Origin: Maribacter sedimenticola
GTDB taxonomy: Bacteria; Bacteroidota; Bacteroidia; Flavobacteriales; Flavobacteriaceae
DNA: 42,933 bases
NCBI RefSeq assembly: GCF_900188415.1
Contig: NZ_FZNV01000002.1
Location: 1 to 42,933 of the forward strand
Direction: 5' to 3'
Numbering within the stretch: position 1 is the stretch's first letter; each line of letters begins with the position of its first letter. The translations under genes were made by a program, and so were the position numbers. Positions 18,968-26,432 of this stretch are shown here, in pieces. The notes under the pieces were generated by a model. It saw nothing but the letters and a program-made list of their open reading frames with translations. It was not told the origin of the DNA and made no database searches.

Positions 18968-18975
18968 TATTATCC
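18962..18975. repeat. 14-bp palindrome containing two convergent stop codons
   Basis: GGATAATATTATCC is a perfect palindrome. It contains the TAA of ppk1 (18965-18967) and the TAA of miaE (complement of 18970-18972). No T-run follows, so it is a weak terminator at best. Confidence 0.6.
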
Positions 18976-19551
18976 GTGGATAGATTCTTTGGTGCCTAGG
19001 TCTTTCATGATTTGGGCCTCATATTCCAAAAGATTGTTCCATTTGGTATTGACCTCTTCCAATTGGCCGTATTTACGGGCAAATTTTAGGAACATGGTAT
19101 AATGACCGGCTTCGCTAACCATTAATTTATAGTAAAAGTCGGCTAGTTTTTTATCCTCCAGTTCTTCAGAAAGTAACCTAAAACGTTCACAGCTGCGTGC
19201 TTCGATAAGGGCGGCGTATAATAGTCTATGCACCAATTGTGTGGTCCTGCTTCCTCCTTTGGGAAAAAATTTTAGCAATTCAATGACATATTCATCCTTA
19301 CGGTCCCTGCCCAAGGTTTTGCCTCGTTGCAAGATAAGGTCGTGTACCATTTTAAAATGACCCATTTCTTCCCTGGATAACGCTATCATTTCCTCAACAA
19401 GTTCTGTATATTCAGGAAAACTGACGATTAGTGATATAGCCGTACTGGCAGCTTTCTGTTCACAATAGGCGTGATCGGTAAGGATTTCGTCAATATTTTT
19501 TTCTACAATATTCACCCATCTTGGGTCCGTGGGTAATTTTAAGCCTAACAT
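18970..19551 (-). CDS. miaE: tRNA-(ms2io6A)-hydroxylase
   Basis: A non-haem di-iron, ferritin-like enzyme that hydroxylates the isopentenyl group of ms2i6A37 in tRNA. The 193 residues are helical and carry repeated iron-ligand motifs: YCEQKAA (Glu31), REEMGHF (Glu62/His65), EARSCERF and SEAGHYTMF. Length and spacing fit MiaE. It is divergent from the ebo operon and convergent with ppk1. Confidence 0.93.
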   Translation of the reverse strand: MLGLKLPTDPRWVNIVEKNIDEILTDHAYCEQKAASTAISLIVSFPEYTELVEEMIALSREEMGHFKMVHDLILQRGKTLGRDRKDEYVIELLKFFPKGGSRTTQLVHRLLYAALIEARSCERFRLLSEELEDKKLADFYYKLMVSEAGHYTMFLKFARKYGQLEEVNTKWNNLLEYEAQIMKDLGTKESIHG

Positions 19552-19565
19552 ACCTTCATTTTATT

Positions 19566-19597
19566 CAAAATTAGAAAGATTTTATCGACTTCACCAA
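19566..19597 (-). promoter_or_regulatory. miaE promoter
   Basis: On the minus strand, TTG (complement of 19595-19597), a 21-base spacer and TAATTTTG (complement of 19566-19573) fit the consensus closely. The leader to the start codon at 19551 would be under 10 bases. Confidence 0.6.
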
Positions 19598-19613
19598 TTA
19601 TATTCAAATAGCT

Positions 19614-19647
19614 TTAACAACTTACTAGTTAATAATAATTATTTTTG
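19614..19647 (+). promoter_or_regulatory. ebo operon promoter
   Basis: TATTTTTG (19640-19647) is a full -7 element. The -33 region is poor (TTA at 19614-19616, 23 bases upstream), hinting at dependence on an activator or low basal activity. The leader before eboA would be about 18 bases. Confidence 0.5.
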
Positions 19648-19671
19648 AGGTAAAGAGAATTCAGTAAGAAA

Positions 19672-20520
19672 ATGCATGATCAAAAAGAGATCCAGGATAT
19701 TTTGTTGAAATATGGGGAGCCGGAAAGTATTACGTGGCTAAACGATAAAATCTTAAAGATATTAGCTGACAGATCTTCTAAAGATTTGTTTATGGCTTAT
19801 AGCATTTCAAACGTAAAATTTGATGGTTCTGAACCTGTAAATTTTGAAGGGGAAAAAAATGATACTGTCAATTATTTTAGGACACATTACGCAAGTTTAT
19901 TGCAGATTGCCCGTATATATTTGCTCTCTGCGGTCCTAGAGCAGGACCTGGATTTTTATACCCCCAAGGTGGCCACTATTATAGAAGTGGCGGATACTGG
20001 TGAATTAGAGACCTTTTTAAAATACCTGGTATTATTGCCTAATCCAGAGGCCTATAAAAATACTGCAGTAGAGGCTTTACGTACTAATATTGCAACTGTG
20101 TTTGATGCCATTGCATTGAATAATCCATATCCTGCGACCTATTTTGATGAGCAACAGTGGAATCAAATGTATTTAAAGGCTGCCTTTATGGAGCGTGACC
20201 TGGGAAAAATAGAATCGATCGATCAACGCGCAAATGAGGATTTGGCAAGAATTATATCGGATTATGCCCATGAACGCTGGGCAGCTAAACGAAAAGTTGA
20301 CCCGTTATTTTGGAGACCGGTTGCCACATTTTTAAATGAAACTTTATTAAATGATATACAACGCCTCTTTGAAAGTGATGATGTTTGGGAAAATAGGGCA
20401 GCGGTTTTATGTTGCATACATTCTGGGAATCATAAGGCTTTGGAATTATTGAACAATTATCCAGAGGCCAAAGAAGAAGTGGAAACAAATAATATTAGTT
20501 GGAATACCCTAAAACAATAA
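19672..20520 (+). CDS. eboA: EboA family metabolite traffic protein
   Basis: 282 residues with no signal peptide or membrane segment; mostly helical, with HEAT-like helical pairs (LYILLSAVLEQDL-type segments, WENRAAVLCCIHSGNHKALELL). It is recognised as EboA from its sequence type and, decisively, from its place as first gene of an eboABCDEF series. The biochemical role is unknown. It is followed by eboB after 6 bases and has a TAnnTTTG promoter upstream. Confidence 0.88.
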   Translation: MHDQKEIQDILLKYGEPESITWLNDKILKILADRSSKDLFMAYSISNVKFDGSEPVNFEGEKNDTVNYFRTHYASLLQIARIYLLSAVLEQDLDFYTPKVATIIEVADTGELETFLKYLVLLPNPEAYKNTAVEALRTNIATVFDAIALNNPYPATYFDEQQWNQMYLKAAFMERDLGKIESIDQRANEDLARIISDYAHERWAAKRKVDPLFWRPVATFLNETLLNDIQRLFESDDVWENRAAVLCCIHSGNHKALELLNNYPEAKEEVETNNISWNTLKQ

Positions 20521-20526
20521 AATAGG

Positions 20527-21438
20527 ATGAAAGATAAAATGATGTTTATTGACCCTCATGTTCATATGACGTCAAGAACTACAGATGATTATGAGGCAAT
20601 GGCCAAAGCAGGTATTGTAGCGCTTATTGAACCTTCGTTTTGGTTAGGCCAACCACGGACTAAAGTAGGGTCTTTTCAAGATTACTACAGTAGTTTAGTG
20701 GGATGGGAGCCATTTAGGGCCAGCCAATTTGGAATACAACATTACTGTACAATAGGATTGAATTCTAAGGAGGCCAATAATGAGGCCTTAGCGGAACAGG
20801 TAATTGAACTTTTGCCATTATATGTTCATAAGGAGAATGTTGTTGCTATTGGGGAAATTGGATATGACGACCAAACTGCCGCTGAAGACAAATACTTTAG
20901 AATACAATTAGAATTGGCAAAGGAATTGGATATGGTGGTGCAAGTACATACTCCGCATAGGGATAAAAAAGCGGGCACGATCAGAAGTATGGAGGTGTGT
21001 TTAGAGCATGGTTTAGACCCTAAAAGGGTTATAATAGACCATAATAATGAGGAAACGGTAGAAGAAGTATTGAACAGAGGATTTATTGCTGCATTTACCA
21101 TTTATCCAAATACCAAAATGGGAAATGAGAGAATGGTTGAAGTGGTAAAGAAATATGGTAGTACAGATATTATAGTTGATAGTTCTGCGGATTGGGGCGT
21201 TAGTGATCCGCTTGCAGTACCAAAAACCGCATCCTTAATGTTAAAAAACGGTATTGCAGAGGAACATGTTAAAAAAACTTGTTATCAAAATGCTTTAGAC
21301 GCCTTTGGTAAAAATGGAAAAATGAAGGAATCTGATTGGATGAATGCCAAAGGAATCGATCAAACTGAATTATATAACAATAATAGCGTTTTAAGGGGGC
21401 AAAATCCTAAAATTGAAAAAACCGATAAAATTCACTAA
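20527..21438 (+). CDS. eboB: TatD-like hydrolase EboB
   Basis: 303 residues of the amidohydrolase/TatD TIM-barrel. Expected metal-binding motifs appear in order: FIDPHVHM (near residue 8), GEIGYDD, VQVHTPHRDK, IIDHNNEE and VDSSADWG. The enzyme is therefore probably an active metal-dependent hydrolase, with an unknown substrate. The position between eboA and eboC, and the 1-base overlap with eboC (TAATG), assign it to the ebo system rather than to general TatD nuclease function. Confidence 0.92.
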   Translation: MKDKMMFIDPHVHMTSRTTDDYEAMAKAGIVALIEPSFWLGQPRTKVGSFQDYYSSLVGWEPFRASQFGIQHYCTIGLNSKEANNEALAEQVIELLPLYVHKENVVAIGEIGYDDQTAAEDKYFRIQLELAKELDMVVQVHTPHRDKKAGTIRSMEVCLEHGLDPKRVIIDHNNEETVEEVLNRGFIAAFTIYPNTKMGNERMVEVVKKYGSTDIIVDSSADWGVSDPLAVPKTASLMLKNGIAEEHVKKTCYQNALDAFGKNGKMKESDWMNAKGIDQTELYNNNSVLRGQNPKIEKTDKIH

Positions 21439-22337
21439 TGAGGAGGGCTTTAAAGGGCTATTTAGAGCTAATGAGGCCTGCAAACCTACCAACTGCGGCA
21501 GCTGATATATTTGCGGGTATTGCTATTATTTTATACCTACGGAATATTGAAGTTCTTTCATTTTTAAGCGAGAATGGGGGTGATGTATTTTTATTGGTAT
21601 TTTCATCAATTGCATTATATGCGGGCGGAGTTGTATTTAACGATGTTTTTGATGCTGAATTAGATGCTCTGGAAAGACCTGAAAGAGCCATACCAAGCGG
21701 ACGCGTACCTAAACAAAATGCCATTTATTTTGGTGCCATTTTAATGTTGATAGGAATTGCCTTGGCATTTAAATGTACCGTATTATCAGGAATTATATCT
21801 GTGGTCTTAACGACGGCTATTTTAACGTATGATGGTTATTTTAAGCAGTTTGGTTTTGCTGGTCCATTAAATATGGGTATTTGCCGCGGTTTAAACCTAT
21901 TAATGGGATTGTCTATTTTAGGAAGTCTTACGCATTGGTATATTTCCTTGGTCCCGGTCGTATATATTTTTGCCATTACCTTAATCAGTAGAGGTGAGGT
22001 TCATGGTGATAATAAAAAGCATATAGTTTGGGCAGGTATTTTGTATACAATAGTCATCCTATCCATAGCGTTAATAACAGTAGTGAAAACGGATAATATG
22101 TTGGTGTTGGTACCGTTTTTATTGGCTTTTGCATTTTTTACCATTAAACCACTGATTAAAGCCTACAAGGACAATTCGCCAAAAAACATTAAAAAGGCGG
22201 TAATAGCAGGGGTTTTGTCGTTAATTATAATGAATGCTTGTTGGGTTGCCGGTTTTGCCAATTGGCAGCTAGCGTTAGCCGTTTTGTTACTTTTACCTTT
22301 ATCCATATTATTATCTAAATTGTTTGCAGTAACCTAA
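21438..22337 (+). CDS. eboC: UbiA-like membrane prenyltransferase homologue EboC
   Basis: 299 residues with about eight or nine membrane helices. The first UbiA Asp motif is intact: NDVFDAELDALERPERAIPSG, whose NDxxDxxxD coordinates Mg-diphosphate. The second motif is represented by TYDGYFK. UbiA enzymes attach isoprenoid chains to aromatic or other acceptors in the membrane. EboC is the only clearly integral membrane protein of the six Ebo proteins. It overlaps eboB by one base and precedes eboD by 7 bases. Confidence 0.93.
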   Translation: MRRALKGYLELMRPANLPTAAADIFAGIAIILYLRNIEVLSFLSENGGDVFLLVFSSIALYAGGVVFNDVFDAELDALERPERAIPSGRVPKQNAIYFGAILMLIGIALAFKCTVLSGIISVVLTTAILTYDGYFKQFGFAGPLNMGICRGLNLLMGLSILGSLTHWYISLVPVVYIFAITLISRGEVHGDNKKHIVWAGILYTIVILSIALITVVKTDNMLVLVPFLLAFAFFTIKPLIKAYKDNSPKNIKKAVIAGVLSLIIMNACWVAGFANWQLALAVLLLLPLSILLSKLFAVT

Positions 22338-22344
22338 AATTTAT

Positions 22345-23505
22345 ATGCAGTTACCATCTATAAAACAGTCTTTTAAAGTGGAGTATGAATATCAACTCTA
22401 TTTCACAACAGGACTTTTCAATATTCAAAATTCATTGTTCACAACGTTAATAGCGGATTACAAGACTTTTGAGCCGGTTAAATTATTGTTTATTGTGGAT
22501 GATGGTGTTCAAAACCATCACCCAGACCTAGTTTCCCAAATAAGTGCATATTGCAAGGCCAATGAAGCGGTAATGAAGTTTACGGGTAGTATTGTGGTTC
22601 CTGGGGGGGAACAGGTCAAGAATGGTAACGATTCCATAGATTCCGTTTTAAAGGGAATAAATACCCATAAGATCTGTCGTCATTCTTTTGTAATTGCTAT
22701 TGGTGGGGGAGCCGTTATAGACATGGTCGGTTATGCTGCGGCAATTGCCCATAGGGGAGTAAAATTAATACGTATACCTACAACGGTGCTTTCCCAGAAC
22801 GATTCTGCCGTAGGAGTAAAGAATAGTGTAAATGCATTCAAGAAAAAAAATTTTTTAGGGACTTTTGCACCTCCATATGCAATTATCAATGATAGTGGTT
22901 TTTTACGAACCCTGGAACAACGAGATTGGATTTCTGGAATTGCCGAGGCAATCAAAGTAGCATTGATAAAGGATAACAATTTTTTTAAATACATTGCGGA
23001 AAACGCAATTGCCTTAAAAAACAGGGAAATGGAACCCATGCAATATGTAATTTACAAATGTGCGGAAATGCACATGCACCATATTGCGCAAGGGGGCGAC
23101 CCATTTGAGTCGGGCTCTTCAAGACCTTTGGATTTTGGACACTGGGCTGCACATAAGATGGAGTTCATGACCAACTATGAACTACGCCATGGAGAGGCAG
23201 TTGCAAAGGGAATTGCTTTAGATGTTACCTATGCACATTTGATCGGTTTAATATCAGATGCCGACCTACAACATGTTTTGGATGTAATGATACATATAGG
23301 TTTTGACCTTTCGCTTCCCGTTAAGTCATCAGGTGAAATTGATACGCTGCTCAATGGTTTAGAGGAATTTCGGGAACATTTGGGGGGTGAACTGACCATA
23401 ACACTAATTGCAGGGTTGGGAGTAAAGCATGATGTACATACTATAGATTTACCACTTATGAAGCAAGCCGTTGAAAGACTAAACCATCAATTTGCATTAA
23501 ACTAA
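22345..23505 (+). CDS. eboD: 3-dehydroquinate synthase-like cyclase EboD
   Basis: 386 residues of the dehydroquinate-synthase/sugar-phosphate-cyclase fold. The NAD-binding stretch IGGGAVIDMVGYAAAIAHRG and TTVLSQNDSAVGVKN are present. Metal ligands are visible in CAEMHMHHIAQ, LDFGHWAAHKME and LRHGEAVAKG. It is not assigned as aroB: it sits in the ebo operon and carries an unusual GGDPFESGSSRPLDFGHW segment. The reaction is unknown. A coding A8T6 run (22853-22866, KKKNF) is a minor slippage risk. Confidence 0.92.
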   Translation: MQLPSIKQSFKVEYEYQLYFTTGLFNIQNSLFTTLIADYKTFEPVKLLFIVDDGVQNHHPDLVSQISAYCKANEAVMKFTGSIVVPGGEQVKNGNDSIDSVLKGINTHKICRHSFVIAIGGGAVIDMVGYAAAIAHRGVKLIRIPTTVLSQNDSAVGVKNSVNAFKKKNFLGTFAPPYAIINDSGFLRTLEQRDWISGIAEAIKVALIKDNNFFKYIAENAIALKNREMEPMQYVIYKCAEMHMHHIAQGGDPFESGSSRPLDFGHWAAHKMEFMTNYELRHGEAVAKGIALDVTYAHLIGLISDADLQHVLDVMIHIGFDLSLPVKSSGEIDTLLNGLEEFREHLGGELTITLIAGLGVKHDVHTIDLPLMKQAVERLNHQFALN

Positions 23506-23509
23506 GGAC

Positions 23510-24703
23510 ATGCTGGTAAATAAGGATCTTCACGTAACATATTGTACTAATATACACCCGGGTCAAGATTGGAAAAGCACTTTTGACAGTATTCAGGAAC
23601 ATGTACCGAAAATTAAAAATAGGGTTTCAGCTACTGCTCCATTTGGATTAGGGCTCAGGTTATCCAATAAAGCAAGTGAGGAGCTTGAAATTGGTTCAAA
23701 TATGGCCACTTTTCAAGAATGGTTGGCCCAAAATGAAGTGTATGTATTTACCATGAACGGTTTTCCGTATGGCAATTTTCATGATGAACGGGTAAAGGAC
23801 TTAGTCCATGCTCCTGACTGGACTACCAATGAACGGGTGATATATACCAAACGCATGTTCAAACAATTGTCGGTGTTGTTGCCTAACGGATTAAATGGGG
23901 GTATATCAACATCGCCAATTACCTATAAATACTGGCACAAAACAACAAAAGAAACTGTAAAGGCATTTGAAATTGGTGCCAAGCATATGATTCAAGTGGC
24001 AGATTATTTGCTGGAACTGGAAAAGACCACAGGTAAATATATGCATCTGGATATTGAACCGGAACCGGACGGACTTTTGGAAAATAGCGATGAAGTTTTA
24101 CATTTCTTTTCCACGTATTTGCTTCCAATAGGAATTCCCTTCTTTAAGGCAAAATTAGGCTTGAGTGATGCTGAGGCCGCTTTGCTTATCAAAAGATATA
24201 TAACTGTTTGTTACGATATTTGCCATTTTTCATTGGCATATGAGGAACCAAAAGATACTTTTTCCAAGTTTAGGAACCAGCAGATTAGAATTGGTAAAAT
24301 ACAAGTAAGTGCCGCATTGAAAATACTATTTGATGGTCAAAATAATGAAGCAATTTGGAGCGAACTTTCAAAGTTTAACGAGCCTACATACCTGCATCAA
24401 GTAACGGAAAAAATAGATGATAGGGTAAAAACCTATAGTGATCTCCCTGAAGTTTTGGACAAAAGAGAGGAACATCAAGAATTACGAGCGCATTACCATG
24501 TACCTTTATTTTTAGAAACGTACGGGGCGTTATATTCCACTCAAGACCATATACTAAAAGCGTTAGATTATATAAGTGATAATCCTGTTACAGAACATTT
24601 AGAAATAGAAACATATACTTGGGACGTACTTCCTCAGGATTTAAAACAAGATTTATCGGTATCCATTATTAGAGAAATAGAATGGTTAAAATCACGCCTA
24701 TAA
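23510..24703 (+). CDS. eboE: EboE, xylose-isomerase-like TIM-barrel protein
   Basis: 397 residues, soluble, no signal peptide. It resembles the sugar-phosphate isomerase/epimerase (AP endonuclease 2) barrel: CTNIHPGQDW at the first strand, FTMNGFPYGNFHDE, MHLDIEPEPDG and CYDICHFSLAYE carry Glu/Asp/His groups suited to a metal site. Known as metabolite traffic protein EboE. Substrate unknown. It is 4 bases after eboD and 1 base before eboF. Confidence 0.9.
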   Translation: MLVNKDLHVTYCTNIHPGQDWKSTFDSIQEHVPKIKNRVSATAPFGLGLRLSNKASEELEIGSNMATFQEWLAQNEVYVFTMNGFPYGNFHDERVKDLVHAPDWTTNERVIYTKRMFKQLSVLLPNGLNGGISTSPITYKYWHKTTKETVKAFEIGAKHMIQVADYLLELEKTTGKYMHLDIEPEPDGLLENSDEVLHFFSTYLLPIGIPFFKAKLGLSDAEAALLIKRYITVCYDICHFSLAYEEPKDTFSKFRNQQIRIGKIQVSAALKILFDGQNNEAIWSELSKFNEPTYLHQVTEKIDDRVKTYSDLPEVLDKREEHQELRAHYHVPLFLETYGALYSTQDHILKALDYISDNPVTEHLEIETYTWDVLPQDLKQDLSVSIIREIEWLKSRL

Positions 24704-24704
24704 A

Positions 24705-26078
24705 ATGAACAAAACGGTAGTTATAAATGTAGTTGGGTTAACAAAAAGATTAATAGGGGAACACACACCATTTATTAAGTCGTTTCTAGAAAGAGGGAGC
24801 GCATCGTATATACAGCCAATTTTACCAGCGGTTACTTGCTCGGTGCAATCTACGTATGTAACCGGGAAATGGCCTTCAGAACATGGAGTTGTGGGAAATG
24901 GGTGGTATTTTAAAGATGAGTGTGAAGTAAAGTTTTGGCGGCAATCCAATAAATTGGTACAGCAAAATAAAATTTGGGACGATTTAAAGGCAAAACACCC
25001 AGATTTTACGTGTGCCAATCATTTTTGGTGGTACAATATGTATTCTAATGTTGACTTTAGTATAACCCCAAGACCTAATTATTTGGCAGATGGCAGAAAG
25101 ATTCCAGATATTTATTCGCATCCTGCTGCATTAAGGGACAAAATGCAGGCTGCACTTGGCACATTTCCATTGTTTGAGTTTTGGGGACCTAAAACTACGA
25201 TCAATTCTTCTAAATGGATTGCCAATGCGGCCTTATTGACGGATAAAGAGCATAATCCGGACCTAACCTTTATTTATTTACCACATTTAGATTATAATTT
25301 ACAACGTTACGGGCTCGATTTTTCCATAATTGCAAAGGATTTGTTGGAAATAGATACCGTCGTTAAAGATGTGGTGCTGCATTATGAAGCACTTGGTGCC
25401 AATGTAATCATATTGTCGGAATATGGAATTACAAATGTAAACAGGCCAATACATCTTAACAGGGTACTTCGCAAAGCCGGATATTTGGCCATAAGAGAGG
25501 AGCGTGGATTGGAACTTTTGGATGCTGGTGCAAGTAATGCATTTGCAGTTGCAGACCATCAAATTGCGCATATTTATTGCAAGCATTTAGAGAGTATTCA
25601 AAAAATAGTAGATTTGATTACACCTTTAGAAGGTGTGGAGAAAGTGCTATATGGAGCAGCGTTAGATGAATATCATATTGCACACGATAGATGCGGAGAT
25701 ATTGTAGTGGTAGCCGATAATGATTCTTGGTTCACGTATTATTTTTGGCTAGATGATGCTAAAGCTCCGGATTATGCCAGAATGGTAGATATCCATAAAA
25801 AACCTGGTTATGATCCTGTGGAAATGTTAACGGATCCCAAGGATAAATTGGTTATGGCAAAAGTTGTAGGTAAGCTGTTAAAGAAGAAATTGGGCTTTAG
25901 AACGGTAATGGATATTATACCTATAGATGCTACACTTATAAAAGGGTCTCATGGTAGAATAACCGAAGATCAAGAGGATTTTCCAATTTTTATAAGCAAT
26001 TATAAAACGGCTGTAAAGAAAGAAAGTATTACAGCAATAGAAGTGCGTGATCTTATTGAAGATCACCTCTTAAACTAA
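24705..26078 (+). CDS. eboF: EboF, alkaline-phosphatase-fold protein
   Basis: 457 residues related to nucleotide pyrophosphatase/phosphodiesterases. The nucleophile Thr44 is kept in PAVTCSVQSTYVTG. Asp196 is kept in PHLDYNLQRYG and His416 in KGSHGR. Other expected metal ligands are changed: the first Asp (IDGL-type) reads VVGL, the His four residues after Asp196 is Gln200, and the Asp-His pair is Glu239-Tyr240 (ILSEYG). It has no signal peptide and is probably cytoplasmic. It may be a weakened or non-hydrolytic family member. Cotranscribed with eboE. Confidence 0.9.
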   Translation: MNKTVVINVVGLTKRLIGEHTPFIKSFLERGSASYIQPILPAVTCSVQSTYVTGKWPSEHGVVGNGWYFKDECEVKFWRQSNKLVQQNKIWDDLKAKHPDFTCANHFWWYNMYSNVDFSITPRPNYLADGRKIPDIYSHPAALRDKMQAALGTFPLFEFWGPKTTINSSKWIANAALLTDKEHNPDLTFIYLPHLDYNLQRYGLDFSIIAKDLLEIDTVVKDVVLHYEALGANVIILSEYGITNVNRPIHLNRVLRKAGYLAIREERGLELLDAGASNAFAVADHQIAHIYCKHLESIQKIVDLITPLEGVEKVLYGAALDEYHIAHDRCGDIVVVADNDSWFTYYFWLDDAKAPDYARMVDIHKKPGYDPVEMLTDPKDKLVMAKVVGKLLKKKLGFRTVMDIIPIDATLIKGSHGRITEDQEDFPIFISNYKTAVKKESITAIEVRDLIEDHLLN

Positions 26079-26084
26079 CATGGT

Positions 26085-26432
26085 ATGAAGGTATTATTTA
26101 AGATTTTGGGTTATGTATTCGCTATTTTGTTCGCTGTTGGTGCCATTTTGCAATATAACGACCCAGATGCTATGCTTTGGGTAGCGATCTATGTAATTGC
26201 CGCCGCAATTTCCTTGGCATTTGCCGTACAAAAAATTGGGTTTAAGCCACTTATTCTTATGGGAATTTTTTGTTGTGTAGGGTTTTTGTATTTGTATCCA
26301 TCTAATTTTCAAGGATTTGATTTGAATGATGGTGATATAAAAACCGTTGAGTTGGGTAGGGAAGCCTTTGGTCTTTTAATTATTGGTGTAGTCTTTTTAA
26401 TTTTTGGATTTCGCGTAAAGAGTAAATTATAG
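26085..26432 (+). CDS. TMEM220-family small membrane protein
   Basis: 115 residues with four predicted membrane helices. The pattern FAVGAILQYNDPDAMLWV is the hallmark of the TMEM220 family, and LYPSNFQGF follows. It starts 6 bases after eboF, so it is the seventh gene of the operon. The function is unknown. Its stop codon overlaps the end of the convergent dnaX by 6 bases. Confidence 0.85.
   Translation: MKVLFKILGYVFAILFAVGAILQYNDPDAMLWVAIYVIAAAISLAFAVQKIGFKPLILMGIFCCVGFLYLYPSNFQGFDLNDGDIKTVELGREAFGLLIIGVVFLIFGFRVKSKL

Noticed and set aside
22345..23505. aroB (shikimate pathway 3-dehydroquinate synthase)
   Set aside because: Its place inside eboA-F and its unusual metal-site segment fit EboD.
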